DNA from: a virus
Direction: 5' to 3' (one strand)
IMG/VR virus record: IMGVR_UViG_3300036820_000038
Span: 1-40,885 of that record
Length of the DNA: 40,885 nt
The notes below the pieces were generated by a model. It searched no databases and had not been told where the DNA came from. It saw nothing but the letters and a program-made list of their open reading frames with translations. The stretch's first letter is position 1, and each line of letters starts with the position of its first letter. This document shows, piece after piece, positions 6,885 to 15,895 of this stretch. The position numbers were made by a program, and so were the translations under genes.

Positions 6885-8047
6885 TATATTCTACCATGAC
6901 GAGAAGGATGCTTCCCAACTTTAGGGCTATTCGTATTAAACTTTAATCCTTCAACTCCAAAATAAGATTTTGTTTTTGGCTTTTTAGATTTCTTATGACT
7001 TACTAAAGAAGATAAGACTGAACCTCCTTCTTTGAACATGCCTGTACGACGAGCACCATAAAGGCTGCCAGCAAGTTCACCCAGTCTTCCTATTGTATTT
7101 GTACGGGGAGGACCTGGAGGAGGAGCAGATACATTAAAACTAGAAGACTGAGTTGAATAAGGTTGTCCATGAAGACGACTAGTATGCTCACCTAATCTTT
7201 GAGATGGATATTCTTGTTCTCTTAGAAATTCTTGATATGGAATATTTAATGCTTCTTGTGAACGCTCACGTTGAGCTTCACCTGCATGCCCTATTCCAGC
7301 AGCAGCCCCAATAGTAGCCCCTTGATGCTGCTGTCCAATATCTGCTGTGGCACGTGCCGTCTGTAAAGCACGCAATTGATCCGCATTAAATAAATTGCCA
7401 CCAGTTTCATAATTTTGAGAAAGTCCTTGCTGTCTAAGACGAGCTGCTTCTAACGCACGTCCTTGATCTGCATTAAATAAATTGCCTGCAGTGCCATATC
7501 CTTCAGAAAGCGCTTGGTGTTGTTGATTTAAAATAGCTTCTTGCATATCGCGTGCAGCTCTTTGAGCTAACTGTGCATGTCGAGAGGAGCCAAATTGACC
7601 TAAACTTTCAAACTGTCCGGATAACGCTGGCAACATATTTTCTTGAAAATTTCTATTTCCTAATGTCGCAATCTGGTTAACAACATGTTGTCGATAGGGA
7701 TCCATATATTGTTGAACATTTTGAGGAAATCTTTGCATAGCAGTTTGTACATCAGCATTTAATTGTGGATTAATATTTCCATAATTTTGGGCTTGTTGAG
7801 GGAAGTTTTGACGACTTTGTTGCAAGGATTGATTTGCAAAAGTTGCATAAGGCGAATATTGGTTTTGCAAACCACCTAATATATTTTCTGATTGCGTTAT
7901 ATAAGGATTTACAGGCGCAAGTTGAGGTTGTTGATACCGGCGATAAGGCTCTCTCGCAAGAGCAGAAGATTGCTCCCCAGCAGATCTAAGAAGCACATCT
8001 AACCACGGGGGTAAATTTTGAGTGGTACTCGTTGCACCAGGTGGCAT
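6884..8047 (-). CDS. Conserved podovirus virion protein of the YMDPY / GQFGSSRH type
   Basis: The 387-residue protein has an N-terminal Gln/Tyr-rich half, then YMDPYRQHVVNQ (about residues 115-126) and SLGQFGSSRHAQLAQRAA (about 152-170). This combination is typical of a structural protein repeatedly seen in marine and freshwater short-tailed phages (YMNPYT...GAFGGSRQG). A duplicated NYETGGNLFNADQ / GYGTAGNLFNADQ repeat follows. The C-terminus is basic and contains a KEGGSV motif shared with two other virion proteins here. GGAGAA stands before the ATG. A role in DNA ejection is inferred from family context. Confidence 0.7.
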   Translation of the reverse strand: MPPGATSTTQNLPPWLDVLLRSAGEQSSALAREPYRRYQQPQLAPVNPYITQSENILGGLQNQYSPYATFANQSLQQSRQNFPQQAQNYGNINPQLNADVQTAMQRFPQNVQQYMDPYRQHVVNQIATLGNRNFQENMLPALSGQFESLGQFGSSRHAQLAQRAARDMQEAILNQQHQALSEGYGTAGNLFNADQGRALEAARLRQQGLSQNYETGGNLFNADQLRALQTARATADIGQQHQGATIGAAAGIGHAGEAQRERSQEALNIPYQEFLREQEYPSQRLGEHTSRLHGQPYSTQSSSFNVSAPPPGPPRTNTIGRLGELAGSLYGARRTGMFKEGGSVLSSLVSHKKSKKPKTKSYFGVEGLKFNTNSPKVGKHPSRHGRI

Positions 8048-8057
8048 TGTATTCTCC

Positions 8058-9728
8058 CTATCTATGCTTCATTTGCATATATTGTTGTAAGGATTTTGCT
8101 TTTGGAGGAAATCCTTTAACACCTTTATGGTTGCGAACATTCTTAACAACATTCTTAAGAAGCTTAGCGCCTACTTTGTTGTCCCCATTGCCAAGGTTAG
8201 TAACAGCTGTGCTTGGCATTCTATATTCGCCATCAGATAATTTAGCTAAAATAGAACGAGGTGGATTAACTGAATGAGAATTTAATCCGCGGCGATGTAA
8301 AGCTTGCTGCATATGCGCAAGCTTTATAGCACCAGCTTTGTTGTTTCCATTTCCAAGATTGGCTACTGTTGTGGCATCAAAAATAAAATCGCCATCGCTT
8401 AAAGGAACTTCCCGTGTATCCGCATGTCCATCATCATTACCTTCAATATAGCCCCCCGCAGCTAAGTTAACAGGACCCCCCCGTCGATATTGCCAAGGAT
8501 TGACATCTCTAAAAAACTGATGCGCTCCATGAGTGGTGGGACTGTAGCCAGCAGGGAGTGGAACGTATTCTCTCTGATAAGCTCCTATTGGACGAGGTTG
8601 ATGATAGGATTGCCATTGAGGAGGAAGTTGTTGAGCAAGTTTTGCCAAAGATGTTTGTTTAGGTTGTTTTTCACGTCCCAATACAGTTCCCAGAAGAGCT
8701 GTTAATCCGAGCCCCTTATCAATAAGATTACCGCTGCCACCCACGCCTAGTAATGACCCTAATAAACCTCCACCTTGTCCGTTCCCCTGAGGTGCGCCAC
8801 CGCCTCCTGTTAATGCGTTCAAAGCTGTAGGGAGAAGCCTTTGAACTGCATTACCCCCTCCGCCTCCTGAACCTAAGAATGATCCTAATGCTGAACTTCC
8901 GCCACCGCCTAATGTCTTTTGGAAGGCATTTGCAAGAGTATTACTTTTTGCGTTTGTAATATAACCTTTTAAATCAGTAGCTCCCCCCATATTTCCCATT
9001 GAGCCAGCGGCACCAGGAGCTCCTTGCGCTCCTCCCAAACCATAAGCTTTAGCTCCTAGATATCCTCCAACACCACCTATGATAGCTCTTTTTCCAATAC
9101 CTTTTGCACCTTTTTTATTTACGAGCCCAGCTGCAGCACCTCCTAATGCTCCACCCGCAGCAGCACCCGCTGGCCCTCCATATATCCCACCTACAATAGC
9201 TCCAGCTATGGGTGCGACATACCCAAACATTTTCTTTTCGTGTTTAATAAATTTCTTTCCACCTAATGGAGTAGTTTTTTGAACAAAATTTTTGATCTTT
9301 TTAAACCAACCAAATTGAGGTAATCCCGTCATAGGATTGACATCATATCCATATTTTTTTGCTAAGAAGTCTGCTTCTTCTCTATTAATATGAGCGAGAA
9401 TACTATCTTCACCTTGACCTTGTTGCTGAATTAATTGAGCAAGTTCACTCAATCCTTGTTGAGGAGATTGCTCTTGTTGAGGAGGCATCATCATATCTTG
9501 AGGATGCACTTCTCCTCCCTCAGCATAGCGTGCTTGCATTAAATTAGGCGAACTAAAGGGCGCTTGAGGATATTGCTCAGGCGTCATTATACTGGGGAAT
9601 AAAGCAGGTAAGGTACTTACAGGCTGAGGATTCATCCGCATGGATGAATCACTATCCATTCCATCAGAAGACATTCGGGTTTCCGGTTGTTCCTGAAAAG
9701 GTGAATATTGAGGAAATTGATTAAGCAT
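8058..9728 (-). CDS. Gly-rich virion protein with glycine-zipper and duplicated LSDG module
   Basis: The 556-residue product has a Pro/Gln-rich N-terminus with YAEGGEV (about 68-74) and a glycine-zipper hydrophobic segment (AGAIVGGIYGGPAGAAAGG, about 174-192) that could insert in membranes. Low-complexity Gly-rich stretches follow. Near the C-terminus lie two copies of a module, one beginning PLSDGDFIFDATTVANLGNG and one KLSDGEYRMPSTAVTNLGNG. The LSDGEF/Y...A..V..LG.G pattern is known from phage tail and structural proteins. RRGGPVNLAAGG just before the first copy repeats the GGxV motif. Probably an ejected or tail-internal protein. Confidence 0.7.
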   Translation of the reverse strand: MLNQFPQYSPFQEQPETRMSSDGMDSDSSMRMNPQPVSTLPALFPSIMTPEQYPQAPFSSPNLMQARYAEGGEVHPQDMMMPPQQEQSPQQGLSELAQLIQQQGQGEDSILAHINREEADFLAKKYGYDVNPMTGLPQFGWFKKIKNFVQKTTPLGGKKFIKHEKKMFGYVAPIAGAIVGGIYGGPAGAAAGGALGGAAAGLVNKKGAKGIGKRAIIGGVGGYLGAKAYGLGGAQGAPGAAGSMGNMGGATDLKGYITNAKSNTLANAFQKTLGGGGSSALGSFLGSGGGGGNAVQRLLPTALNALTGGGGAPQGNGQGGGLLGSLLGVGGSGNLIDKGLGLTALLGTVLGREKQPKQTSLAKLAQQLPPQWQSYHQPRPIGAYQREYVPLPAGYSPTTHGAHQFFRDVNPWQYRRGGPVNLAAGGYIEGNDDGHADTREVPLSDGDFIFDATTVANLGNGNNKAGAIKLAHMQQALHRRGLNSHSVNPPRSILAKLSDGEYRMPSTAVTNLGNGDNKVGAKLLKNVVKNVRNHKGVKGFPPKAKSLQQYMQMKHR

Positions 9729-9740
9729 TTTTTAATTCCT

Positions 9741-9974
9741 TTACATTCCAGTATTGCTCATGACAAAGTATACTTCATCTGCCCATTCTTTCCAATCATT
9801 ATAATAACGCGTCCCTGGGGCATTATTATCTATAAAACTATCTTCTTGAATTAAATTATCTCCCCATTCGTGCCATTTAGATTCATCCGTTAGAATAGGA
9901 ATATTATCATCAGGAAAATCAATAATAAGAGTAAGCGCCCAATTGGTAAGTGTTATAAATTCAGGTATAACCAT
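9741..9974 (-). CDS. Small acidic virion-module protein
   Basis: The 77-residue acidic product (MVIPEFITLTNWALTLII...) starts at ATG 9974, with AAAGG seven bases upstream. A longer frame reaching 10022 would overlap the gp10-like gene and lacks a ribosome site, so it is not preferred. Trp-rich C-terminal part (WHEWGDNL, WKEWADEV). It sits between the gp10-like tail gene and the Gly-rich virion gene and is probably cotranscribed with them. Family unknown. Confidence 0.6.
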   Translation of the reverse strand: MVIPEFITLTNWALTLIIDFPDDNIPILTDESKWHEWGDNLIQEDSFIDNNAPGTRYYNDWKEWADEVYFVMSNTGM

Positions 9975-9984
9975 ATAACACCTT

Positions 9985-11511
9985 TTATGTAGAAGCTCTT
10001 GTATCGCCAAGGCCAATATCAAGTAATGTTTGGTTCATTTCGTAAAATCCTCCCACAATATTACTCTCAAATCGAATAGTCATTTCTCGTCCCTGTTCTC
10101 TTAGATCAACCTTCATTGTAGTTGGTAAAAAAGAATATGTTTGACTGATAACGACAGGTGAACGCGCATAAGCCCGTGTATTAACAGTAAAGGTAATAGG
10201 TCCATTTTGTAGAAGATCCGGCTCTACACTATGTAAATCAACCCATTTATTAACTCCGCTCCAGGAACCTCCAGGGTCAATAGCTACCCATGAAAGATCT
10301 CCTGTTTCTATAAATGAATCGATAGGGGTAAGAACACCTCCAATATTTTGATCAATTCCAGATTCATGCTGCCATACCCCGTAAGTTCCTCCAGTTGCCG
10401 TGCTATCAGCCCAAATAGGATCAGTGAATGTTTGTTCAAAAAAACCACTACTGCGTGTAATGACCGTATCATACCACGTATTTTCGCGCTTATTAAAGAT
10501 AACAGCTGCACTGCATTCTGTATTAGTTCCCGATGGAAAGTGCCACCAGATCTCTCCAAATTGCGGCACTTTTGTGGCCCATACTTTTTGACGATAAGGA
10601 TAATTTAGTCCGGTGGTACCCCCGGGGGGATTGTAAAAGAAAAAGTTCAAATTCATTTGATTGGGAAGCTCTTGAACTACACCATTATAAACAAGCCATC
10701 GGTCCGCCCCAGCCCAAAAATAAAGTCCGTCATATTCAACAATCGATTGACTGGAGAGAATGGAATTTTCGTTTGTAATACTATCAAACTTAAATTCAAG
10801 ACCATTCGCCGTATTAACCGTTGTCACTCGAATCACACTATCCAAGCTCCACAAAAGGCCTGCAGGGGAAGAGTTCCCTCCCCGCGTCGGCATTCCAGCC
10901 ACAATCTTTGCGGACGCTACACGTGCTGTATTTGCAACTGTCGTAGGATCATTCTCGCTTGAAATATTTACCAAGCCTGCATTTCCAAAAGAAAAAAGAC
11001 GAGGATGAAAAACAGAAATACCTCCTGAAGCAACTTGTCCAGTTGGAATCAAAGGAGCAGCTGAATTAAGAGGGCCAAAATAAATAGGGGTTTCTACTGT
11101 ATTACTAATATATTGTAAATTAGGGGCCGCATGAGCTATTAAGACATTCACATTACTAACTGCATCAAACATAACGTCAAAAGACCACATATTGTTTGCA
11201 TCAGCAATAAATCCTACGGGTGTAATGTCTGTTAAAGGCGTAATTAAATTTCCAAATTCATCAATAGTGAAATATTTCAGACTTTGAAAATCGCCTATAT
11301 ATACATTAAAATAAGGTGTAACAGGAGCTACATACATTCCTCTTGGAATATTAGGAAGGCCCCCTAATAATTGTTTATATCCTCCCATTTTACGGGCAAG
11401 ACCACGTTGGAAGCGACACCATTGGCCATCAATGTAAAATCGACTAGCAAATTGCGTGCCATCTCTTTTAATTCCAGGTTGAGAAACAATAGGAAAGAGT
11501 TTGCGAGCCAT
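9985..11511 (-). CDS. Tail protein resembling P22 gp10 (DNA-stabilisation hub)
   Basis: A 508-residue beta-rich protein beginning MARKLFPIVSQPGIKRDGT and continuing with QWCRFQRGLARKMGGYK, the opening typical of P22 gp10-like tail-closure proteins. Repeated strands with VYIG, LYFWAG, WLVYNG and TWYDT fit a beta-propeller-like hub, and the C-terminus ends in sheets with the EQGREMTIRFES pattern. In P22 this protein plugs the portal channel after packaging. Its ATG overlaps the stop of the adaptor-like gene upstream (TAATG). No contractile or long-tail genes are present, which agrees with a podovirus. Confidence 0.75.
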   Translation of the reverse strand: MARKLFPIVSQPGIKRDGTQFASRFYIDGQWCRFQRGLARKMGGYKQLLGGLPNIPRGMYVAPVTPYFNVYIGDFQSLKYFTIDEFGNLITPLTDITPVGFIADANNMWSFDVMFDAVSNVNVLIAHAAPNLQYISNTVETPIYFGPLNSAAPLIPTGQVASGGISVFHPRLFSFGNAGLVNISSENDPTTVANTARVASAKIVAGMPTRGGNSSPAGLLWSLDSVIRVTTVNTANGLEFKFDSITNENSILSSQSIVEYDGLYFWAGADRWLVYNGVVQELPNQMNLNFFFYNPPGGTTGLNYPYRQKVWATKVPQFGEIWWHFPSGTNTECSAAVIFNKRENTWYDTVITRSSGFFEQTFTDPIWADSTATGGTYGVWQHESGIDQNIGGVLTPIDSFIETGDLSWVAIDPGGSWSGVNKWVDLHSVEPDLLQNGPITFTVNTRAYARSPVVISQTYSFLPTTMKVDLREQGREMTIRFESNIVGGFYEMNQTLLDIGLGDTRAST

Positions 11512-12146
11512 TAATCACTATCCCGATTGCTGGCGCGATCAAGCTTACGCATCTCATCTTGATTATTAAGACTTGCAATTCCCCGATCATAATAAGTTGT
11601 CCAAACCGGTATAACTTCTTGATTTTTTAGAAAGGGAGTTGCTTCAAGAAGAGCGGCGTATAATAAAACATCAGGCGCATAATTGGTTAACCAATTTGTT
11701 TGTTGAGTAACCCCTAGAGGTACCGGAAGCTCAAGATAGGAATATTGAAAGGGATAAGCCTGATCTGGAGTGGGACCTACAAGAAGAAAATTTCGAGAGT
11801 AATCTGCATAATATACAGGAGGAGCCAGCAATGTACTGTTTGGCCAATAACTTCTTATATAATCATAGCTTCTAAGATAAAGCTGATTGGAAGTATTATT
11901 GCCAGTACCACTTCCATATTGAAAAGAAATATTTCTTCTCCAACGTGCAGGTTTTGCATAAGTAGATTCACCAACAATAAAATTGTCTGTTACATAGACT
12001 TCAAATCCAATGTCTTTGCATTCTCGACAAATACGTTGTTCAGCTTGATAGATAAAGTCAGGTACTCTTGCTAGAGTATCTCCATCTGTTCTATCTAAGT
12101 AATCCATGACTTCATCAGTTAAGGATGCATATGTCATTGCAGGCAT
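11511..12146 (-). CDS. Head-tail adaptor-like protein
   Basis: The 211-residue protein starts MPAMTYASLTDEVMDYLDRTD, with an inner start MTYASL three codons later. It contains IYQAEQRICRECK and a C-terminal YAALLEATPFLKN...YDRGIASLN helix pair. This arrangement is common in a family of phage proteins placed directly before the gp10-like tail protein and predicted to be a second adaptor or neck component. The stop overlaps the next start by one base. Confidence is good for a virion connector, lower for the exact ring it forms. Confidence 0.65.
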   Translation of the reverse strand: MPAMTYASLTDEVMDYLDRTDGDTLARVPDFIYQAEQRICRECKDIGFEVYVTDNFIVGESTYAKPARWRRNISFQYGSGTGNNTSNQLYLRSYDYIRSYWPNSTLLAPPVYYADYSRNFLLVGPTPDQAYPFQYSYLELPVPLGVTQQTNWLTNYAPDVLLYAALLEATPFLKNQEVIPVWTTYYDRGIASLNNQDEMRKLDRASNRDSD

Positions 12147-12217
12147 GTCATTCTCTTTTTTTTATTTTTATTGACATGTAAAAAAACTATTTAAATCTAT
12201 CTAAGTATTAAGATTAA

Positions 12218-12370
12218 TTACTTTTTTCTTTTATTCTGTTTTGCCTGACGGCAAACAGAATACCCAATTGCGGCAGCTTGCTTCACTGGTTTCCCAGCTA
12301 CCACTTCAGCACGAATGTTCTTGGATAAGTTCTGTTTACTACAGGCTTTATTTCCTTTAACAAGTGGCAT
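12218..12370 (-). CDS. Small basic conserved phage protein (MPLVKGN... type)
   Basis: A 50-residue reading frame begins at ATG 12370, overlapping the upstream stop by one base (TAATG). The product starts MPLVKGNKACSKQNLSKNIR and continues with EVVAGKPVKQAAAIGYS, ending in a basic tail. It closely follows the pattern MPLxKGKS..TISKNIk.ExxaGkPqkQAvAIAls, a small protein widespread in phages with this tail module. Function is unknown; the basic C-terminus suggests contact with DNA or other virion proteins. Confidence 0.75.
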   Translation of the reverse strand: MPLVKGNKACSKQNLSKNIRAEVVAGKPVKQAAAIGYSVCRQAKQNKRKK

Positions 12371-12831
12371 TACATTTCACCTAAAACGCCTAAGATTTCA
12401 GTAGGCCACATTTTCTCAAGGTCTCTAACTGTTTGAGCGGTCTCTAAATTAATGGTAAGCGGAAGATCCCTGAGAAGTTGTTTCTGGGTTTCAATTTCAT
12501 CCATTTTTTGTTGGTTTTTATTATCAAAATATTTACAATAATCTTGATCCAATCTTAAAAGCGCTTTGGTTCGCTTAAAACGAAAATGTTGCATATAGAG
12601 TTTCTTAGCTTTTTCAAGGTTTACTTCAATGTTACCTTCTTCATCAAAATCTTCAAAAGCACGTTCCCATATCTTATTAGGAACTTTGGACTTGTGAGCC
12701 ACGACAACATGCATGTCAGGGCGATACATATGTTTTAAATAGGTATCGATTAAAGCCTCATGAGGAGGTACTTGAATGCTTATTGCAGGATGTCTTCCAA
12801 TTTTACGCTTAATTAAAAATACTTTTTCCAT
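12370..12831 (-). CDS. Hypothetical protein downstream of the main fibre gene
   Basis: The 153-residue charged protein (MEKVFLIKRKIGRHPAISI...) has a strong ribosome site, AAAGGAG, before its ATG. It is rich in Lys, Arg and Asp with helical C-terminal half (ENLEKAKKLYMQHF-like) and ends in DLEKMWPTEILGVLGEM. It follows the 1000-aa fibre gene by 12 bases, a place often taken by fibre-assembly chaperones, but I see no family signature to prove this. Not a membrane protein. Confidence 0.6.
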   Translation of the reverse strand: MEKVFLIKRKIGRHPAISIQVPPHEALIDTYLKHMYRPDMHVVVAHKSKVPNKIWERAFEDFDEEGNIEVNLEKAKKLYMQHFRFKRTKALLRLDQDYCKYFDNKNQQKMDEIETQKQLLRDLPLTINLETAQTVRDLEKMWPTEILGVLGEM

Positions 12832-12843
12832 TTTTAGTCTCCT

Positions 12844-15800
12844 TTAGGGGTTAATGATAAACCAATTAACAGCTGCGGTATCAGCTGCAACGGTTGAATA
12901 AATTGTAAAAGATGTAGCCGGAACAATTGATCCTACTACTAATTCACCAATATTTAAGATAGTTGGAGCTCCAGTTCCTGTGGAATGCGTTACAAGAACG
13001 ATAGTTGACGTGGTTACAGCAGTTGTGCTAATAACGACGCCAGTCGTACCATTTAAAGTTGCTTGACCACACGTAGCCGCACTACCAGTAGTGTTTGCAG
13101 TAGTAATCGCTCCTTGATATTGTGAAGTACCACTCGTAAAGAGAGGCTTTCCTAAAAATACTGAAAAAATTCCATCGTTAGCCGCTACGGGAGGAGTAGG
13201 TGCAGCTCCCGCATCCATTATATAAAATAAAGGAGTACTTCCATTATCTGTGCCTAATTGAAGCGAATAGGCCGGGGAATTTTCTCCAATGCCTACAAAG
13301 CATCCACTTCCAAGAACAAGAGCGTTACTAACATTTACAATGGCATTAGCTCCCAAGGCACATGCATTTGTAAGAGAATCTGCGCCTGCATCAGAAAAAA
13401 CACCTAAAAAAGTACAATTATCATACGTATCCTGAGCGCCACCAGCGCTAGAGCCAAAGGCGCTATTTCCATCTCCTCCAATTGTACTTCCTGCAAGAGC
13501 AGCAGTTCCGAATGCGGAATTGTTATTCCCGTCGACATTAGAAGCTAATGATCCTGATCCGAATGCGCTGTTTGCTGTTCCAATTGTGTTATTTTCAAGG
13601 GACCCCGTTCCGTAAGCGTTGTTGTCGGATGCAATCGTATTTACTGCTAAGCAATCTACTCCAATTGCATTATTATCGCCTCCAGTTAAATTTGACTGTA
13701 AAGCTAGCGTTCCAATTCCATTATTATTTGATCCACTGCTATTATCTAGTAAAACTAGCGTTCCAAAAGCATTGTTATTGCCGCCATCAATATTCGATGT
13801 TAATGCATTTAGTCCGAAAGCATTATTATTTACTCCGATTGTGTTTGAACTTAAGGCGTTTGTTCCAAAAGCATTGTTATTATCGCCGCTTAAATTTGCA
13901 AATAAAGTACTTGTTCCAAAAGCGTTATTTGAAGCCCCATCAATATTAGAAAATAAAGCTACATCTCCGAATGCATTATTCGAAGATCCAATCGTATTTT
14001 GATTAAGCGCTGCTGATCCGAAAGCGCTGTTAAATTGTCCAGTGAGGTTAGATTGTAATGTATCAAATCCAAATGCGTTATTGTCTGTTCCGTTTGAATT
14101 TGATTGTAAAGAATTGCTTCCAATTGAATTGTTATTTGTTCCGGTGTCATTTTGTTGAAGAGCCTGAAATCCGAAAGCGTTATTATCATTTCCGACGGAA
14201 TTTGCCCCTAATGAATCACTTCCGAAAGCATTATTATTATTGCCATCCGTATTTAATTCTAACGAATTTGATCCGAAAGCATTATTATTGTTGCCGTCCG
14301 TATTTAATTTTAATGAATTTGCTCCGAAAGCATTATCATTAATACCATTTATATTTGATGTAAGGGCGGAATCCCCAAATGCTGAATTCCCACTTACATT
14401 TACACTTTGAGCTAAAGTATCATTTCCAAATGCGCAATTAGCAATTCCATTGTTATTTGAAGACAACGAATTAAAACCAAAAGCGCAATTCGAAAATCCA
14501 GTTGTATTTGCACTTAATGAATTTGATCCAAAAGCGTTATTAGATGATACGTTATTAACTAATAATGAATTGTATCCAAAAGCGCATATATTATTTGATG
14601 ATGTACTTGAGGATGCAGCATTTGTTCCGAAAGCACTATTAAATGAGCCCGTCGCATTTGCATTTAAAGCACTATAGCCGAATGCACTACATAAAGAGCC
14701 GCTAGTATTATTTTGAAGAGCATTTTTTCCGAGGGAGCTATTATTGGTCCCAGTGGATGAGGTTGGCAACGAAGAAGTACCCAATGAAACATTGGTTAAT
14801 CCATCATCTAATAAATATGATTTCCATAGAGGATCCACGCCATTAGACGTTAGAACTTGATTAGTAGTTCCAACGGGTAATCGAGCGGGGCCAGGGAGGG
14901 AAGCATTATAAAATAACATATCCCCTTCCGTTGTCCATGGAAGAGAACCTGCGCCTGTAGCTGTAATGGTAATGCTTCCTGCGCCGTTAGTGACTGTTAT
15001 CCCTGCTCCGGCAGTCAGACTTGAGGCTACTGGATCAGCTCCTGTTGAACCAACGAGAAGTTGTCCATTTGTTAGGGTAATTGGATTTATAGCGCTGGTA
15101 CCTTCTCCTACCAGGATACCATGCGCCGTTAATGTTGTTTGGCCAGTTCCTCCTTGAGGAACCGTAATTGGAAAACTTACTCCTCCAGTTGATGCAATTG
15201 TAATGCTCCCGGCACCTGGCGTAATGGTTATGCCACTACCAGCAGTTAAAGAAGTTGCTACAGGATCCGCACCCGTAGATCCTATAAGGAGTTGACCATT
15301 AGTAAGAACAATGGGATTTAAAGCAGAAGCGCCTTCTCCAACTAAAATACCATGAGGTGTTTGAGAGGCCAATCCTATTGTAATCGTACCTGGCACAATT
15401 CCAACAACAAGATTGTTCCCAGCAACTAAATTAGTAGCAATAGGATCAAGACCTGGATCTCCGGTTAAAAATTGACCACTACCAAGTACAATTGAATTAA
15501 CATTCGAGGTACCTTCTCCTACCAGGATACCATGCGCCGTTAATGTTGTTTGGCCAGTTCCTCCTTGAGGAACCGTAATTGGAAAACTTACTCCTCCAGT
15601 TGATGCAATTGTAATGCTCCCGGCACCTGGCGTAATGGTTATGCCAGCGCCTGCTGTCAGACTAGCAGCCACCGGATCGGCGCCTGTCGACCCAACAAGC
15701 AATTGACCATTTGACATTACAATTGAATGAAGAGGAGAAGTTCCTTCTCCTATTAAAACTCCATGAGTTGTAAATGTGGTGCTTCCAGTTCCCCCATTAC

Positions 15801-15846
15801 TTATAGAAAGGGGTAAAGGTCCATTTATTGCGTTGTTTAAAGACAT
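12844..15846 (-). CDS. Giant tail-fibre protein with 17-residue AFG repeats
   Basis: This 1000-residue protein is built from repeats. Residues about 12-300 hold several copies of a GGTGQTTLTAHGILVGEGTS block followed by GQLLVGSTGADPVA and ITITPGAGSITI, typical of phage fibre shafts. From about 365 to 800 come about 25 units of 17 residues, consensus NAFGxNSLxxNxxGxNN, suggesting a regular trimeric beta-helix. The C-terminal 150 residues are non-repetitive (ENSPAYSLQLG onward) and may fold into the receptor-binding or trimerisation tip. Low Lys and Arg, no Cys-rich region. It is the longest gene in the window and the best candidate for host recognition. Confidence 0.85.
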   Translation of the reverse strand: MSLNNAINGPLPLSISNGGTGSTTFTTHGVLIGEGTSPLHSIVMSNGQLLVGSTGADPVAASLTAGAGITITPGAGSITIASTGGVSFPITVPQGGTGQTTLTAHGILVGEGTSNVNSIVLGSGQFLTGDPGLDPIATNLVAGNNLVVGIVPGTITIGLASQTPHGILVGEGASALNPIVLTNGQLLIGSTGADPVATSLTAGSGITITPGAGSITIASTGGVSFPITVPQGGTGQTTLTAHGILVGEGTSAINPITLTNGQLLVGSTGADPVASSLTAGAGITVTNGAGSITITATGAGSLPWTTEGDMLFYNASLPGPARLPVGTTNQVLTSNGVDPLWKSYLLDDGLTNVSLGTSSLPTSSTGTNNSSLGKNALQNNTSGSLCSAFGYSALNANATGSFNSAFGTNAASSSTSSNNICAFGYNSLLVNNVSSNNAFGSNSLSANTTGFSNCAFGFNSLSSNNNGIANCAFGNDTLAQSVNVSGNSAFGDSALTSNINGINDNAFGANSLKLNTDGNNNNAFGSNSLELNTDGNNNNAFGSDSLGANSVGNDNNAFGFQALQQNDTGTNNNSIGSNSLQSNSNGTDNNAFGFDTLQSNLTGQFNSAFGSAALNQNTIGSSNNAFGDVALFSNIDGASNNAFGTSTLFANLSGDNNNAFGTNALSSNTIGVNNNAFGLNALTSNIDGGNNNAFGTLVLLDNSSGSNNNGIGTLALQSNLTGGDNNAIGVDCLAVNTIASDNNAYGTGSLENNTIGTANSAFGSGSLASNVDGNNNSAFGTAALAGSTIGGDGNSAFGSSAGGAQDTYDNCTFLGVFSDAGADSLTNACALGANAIVNVSNALVLGSGCFVGIGENSPAYSLQLGTDNGSTPLFYIMDAGAAPTPPVAANDGIFSVFLGKPLFTSGTSQYQGAITTANTTGSAATCGQATLNGTTGVVISTTAVTTSTIVLVTHSTGTGAPTILNIGELVVGSIVPATSFTIYSTVAADTAAVNWFIINP
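13440..14760 (-). repeat. 51-bp coding repeat array, about 25 units
   Basis: The middle of the fibre gene is an array of diverged 51-bp units, each encoding a 17-residue AFG-type repeat. Neighbouring units at about 14220-14330 are nearly identical (NTDGNNNNAFGSNSLEL-like), a sign of recent unit duplication; outer units are more diverged. Such arrays can change length by recombination. Confidence 0.85.
15097..15235. repeat. 139-bp perfect direct repeat, copy 1
   Basis: This segment of the fibre gene is identical, base for base as far as I can read, to 15508-15646. The offset is 411 bp (137 codons), so the copies are in frame. Silent differences are absent, which points to recent duplication or gene conversion of a shaft block. 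Confidence 0.9.
15508..15646. repeat. 139-bp perfect direct repeat, copy 2
   Basis: Second copy of the repeat at 15097-15235, in frame 411 bp away. The blocks around both copies encode similar protein but differ in DNA, so identity is confined to this stretch. Confidence 0.9.
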
Positions 15847-15895
15847 TTTTTTCGCCTTAAGTTATTATTATTTTTATTATTCTTAAGTTCTTTTT

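Noticed and set aside
11681-11696. 16-bp palindrome AATTGGTTAACCAATT
   Set aside because: It lies inside the adaptor-like coding region, far from any start, and is probably chance.
13548-14342. Several plus-strand frames inside the fibre gene
   Set aside because: They are antisense shadows of the 51-bp repeats and have skewed Leu/Tyr/His composition without ribosome sites.
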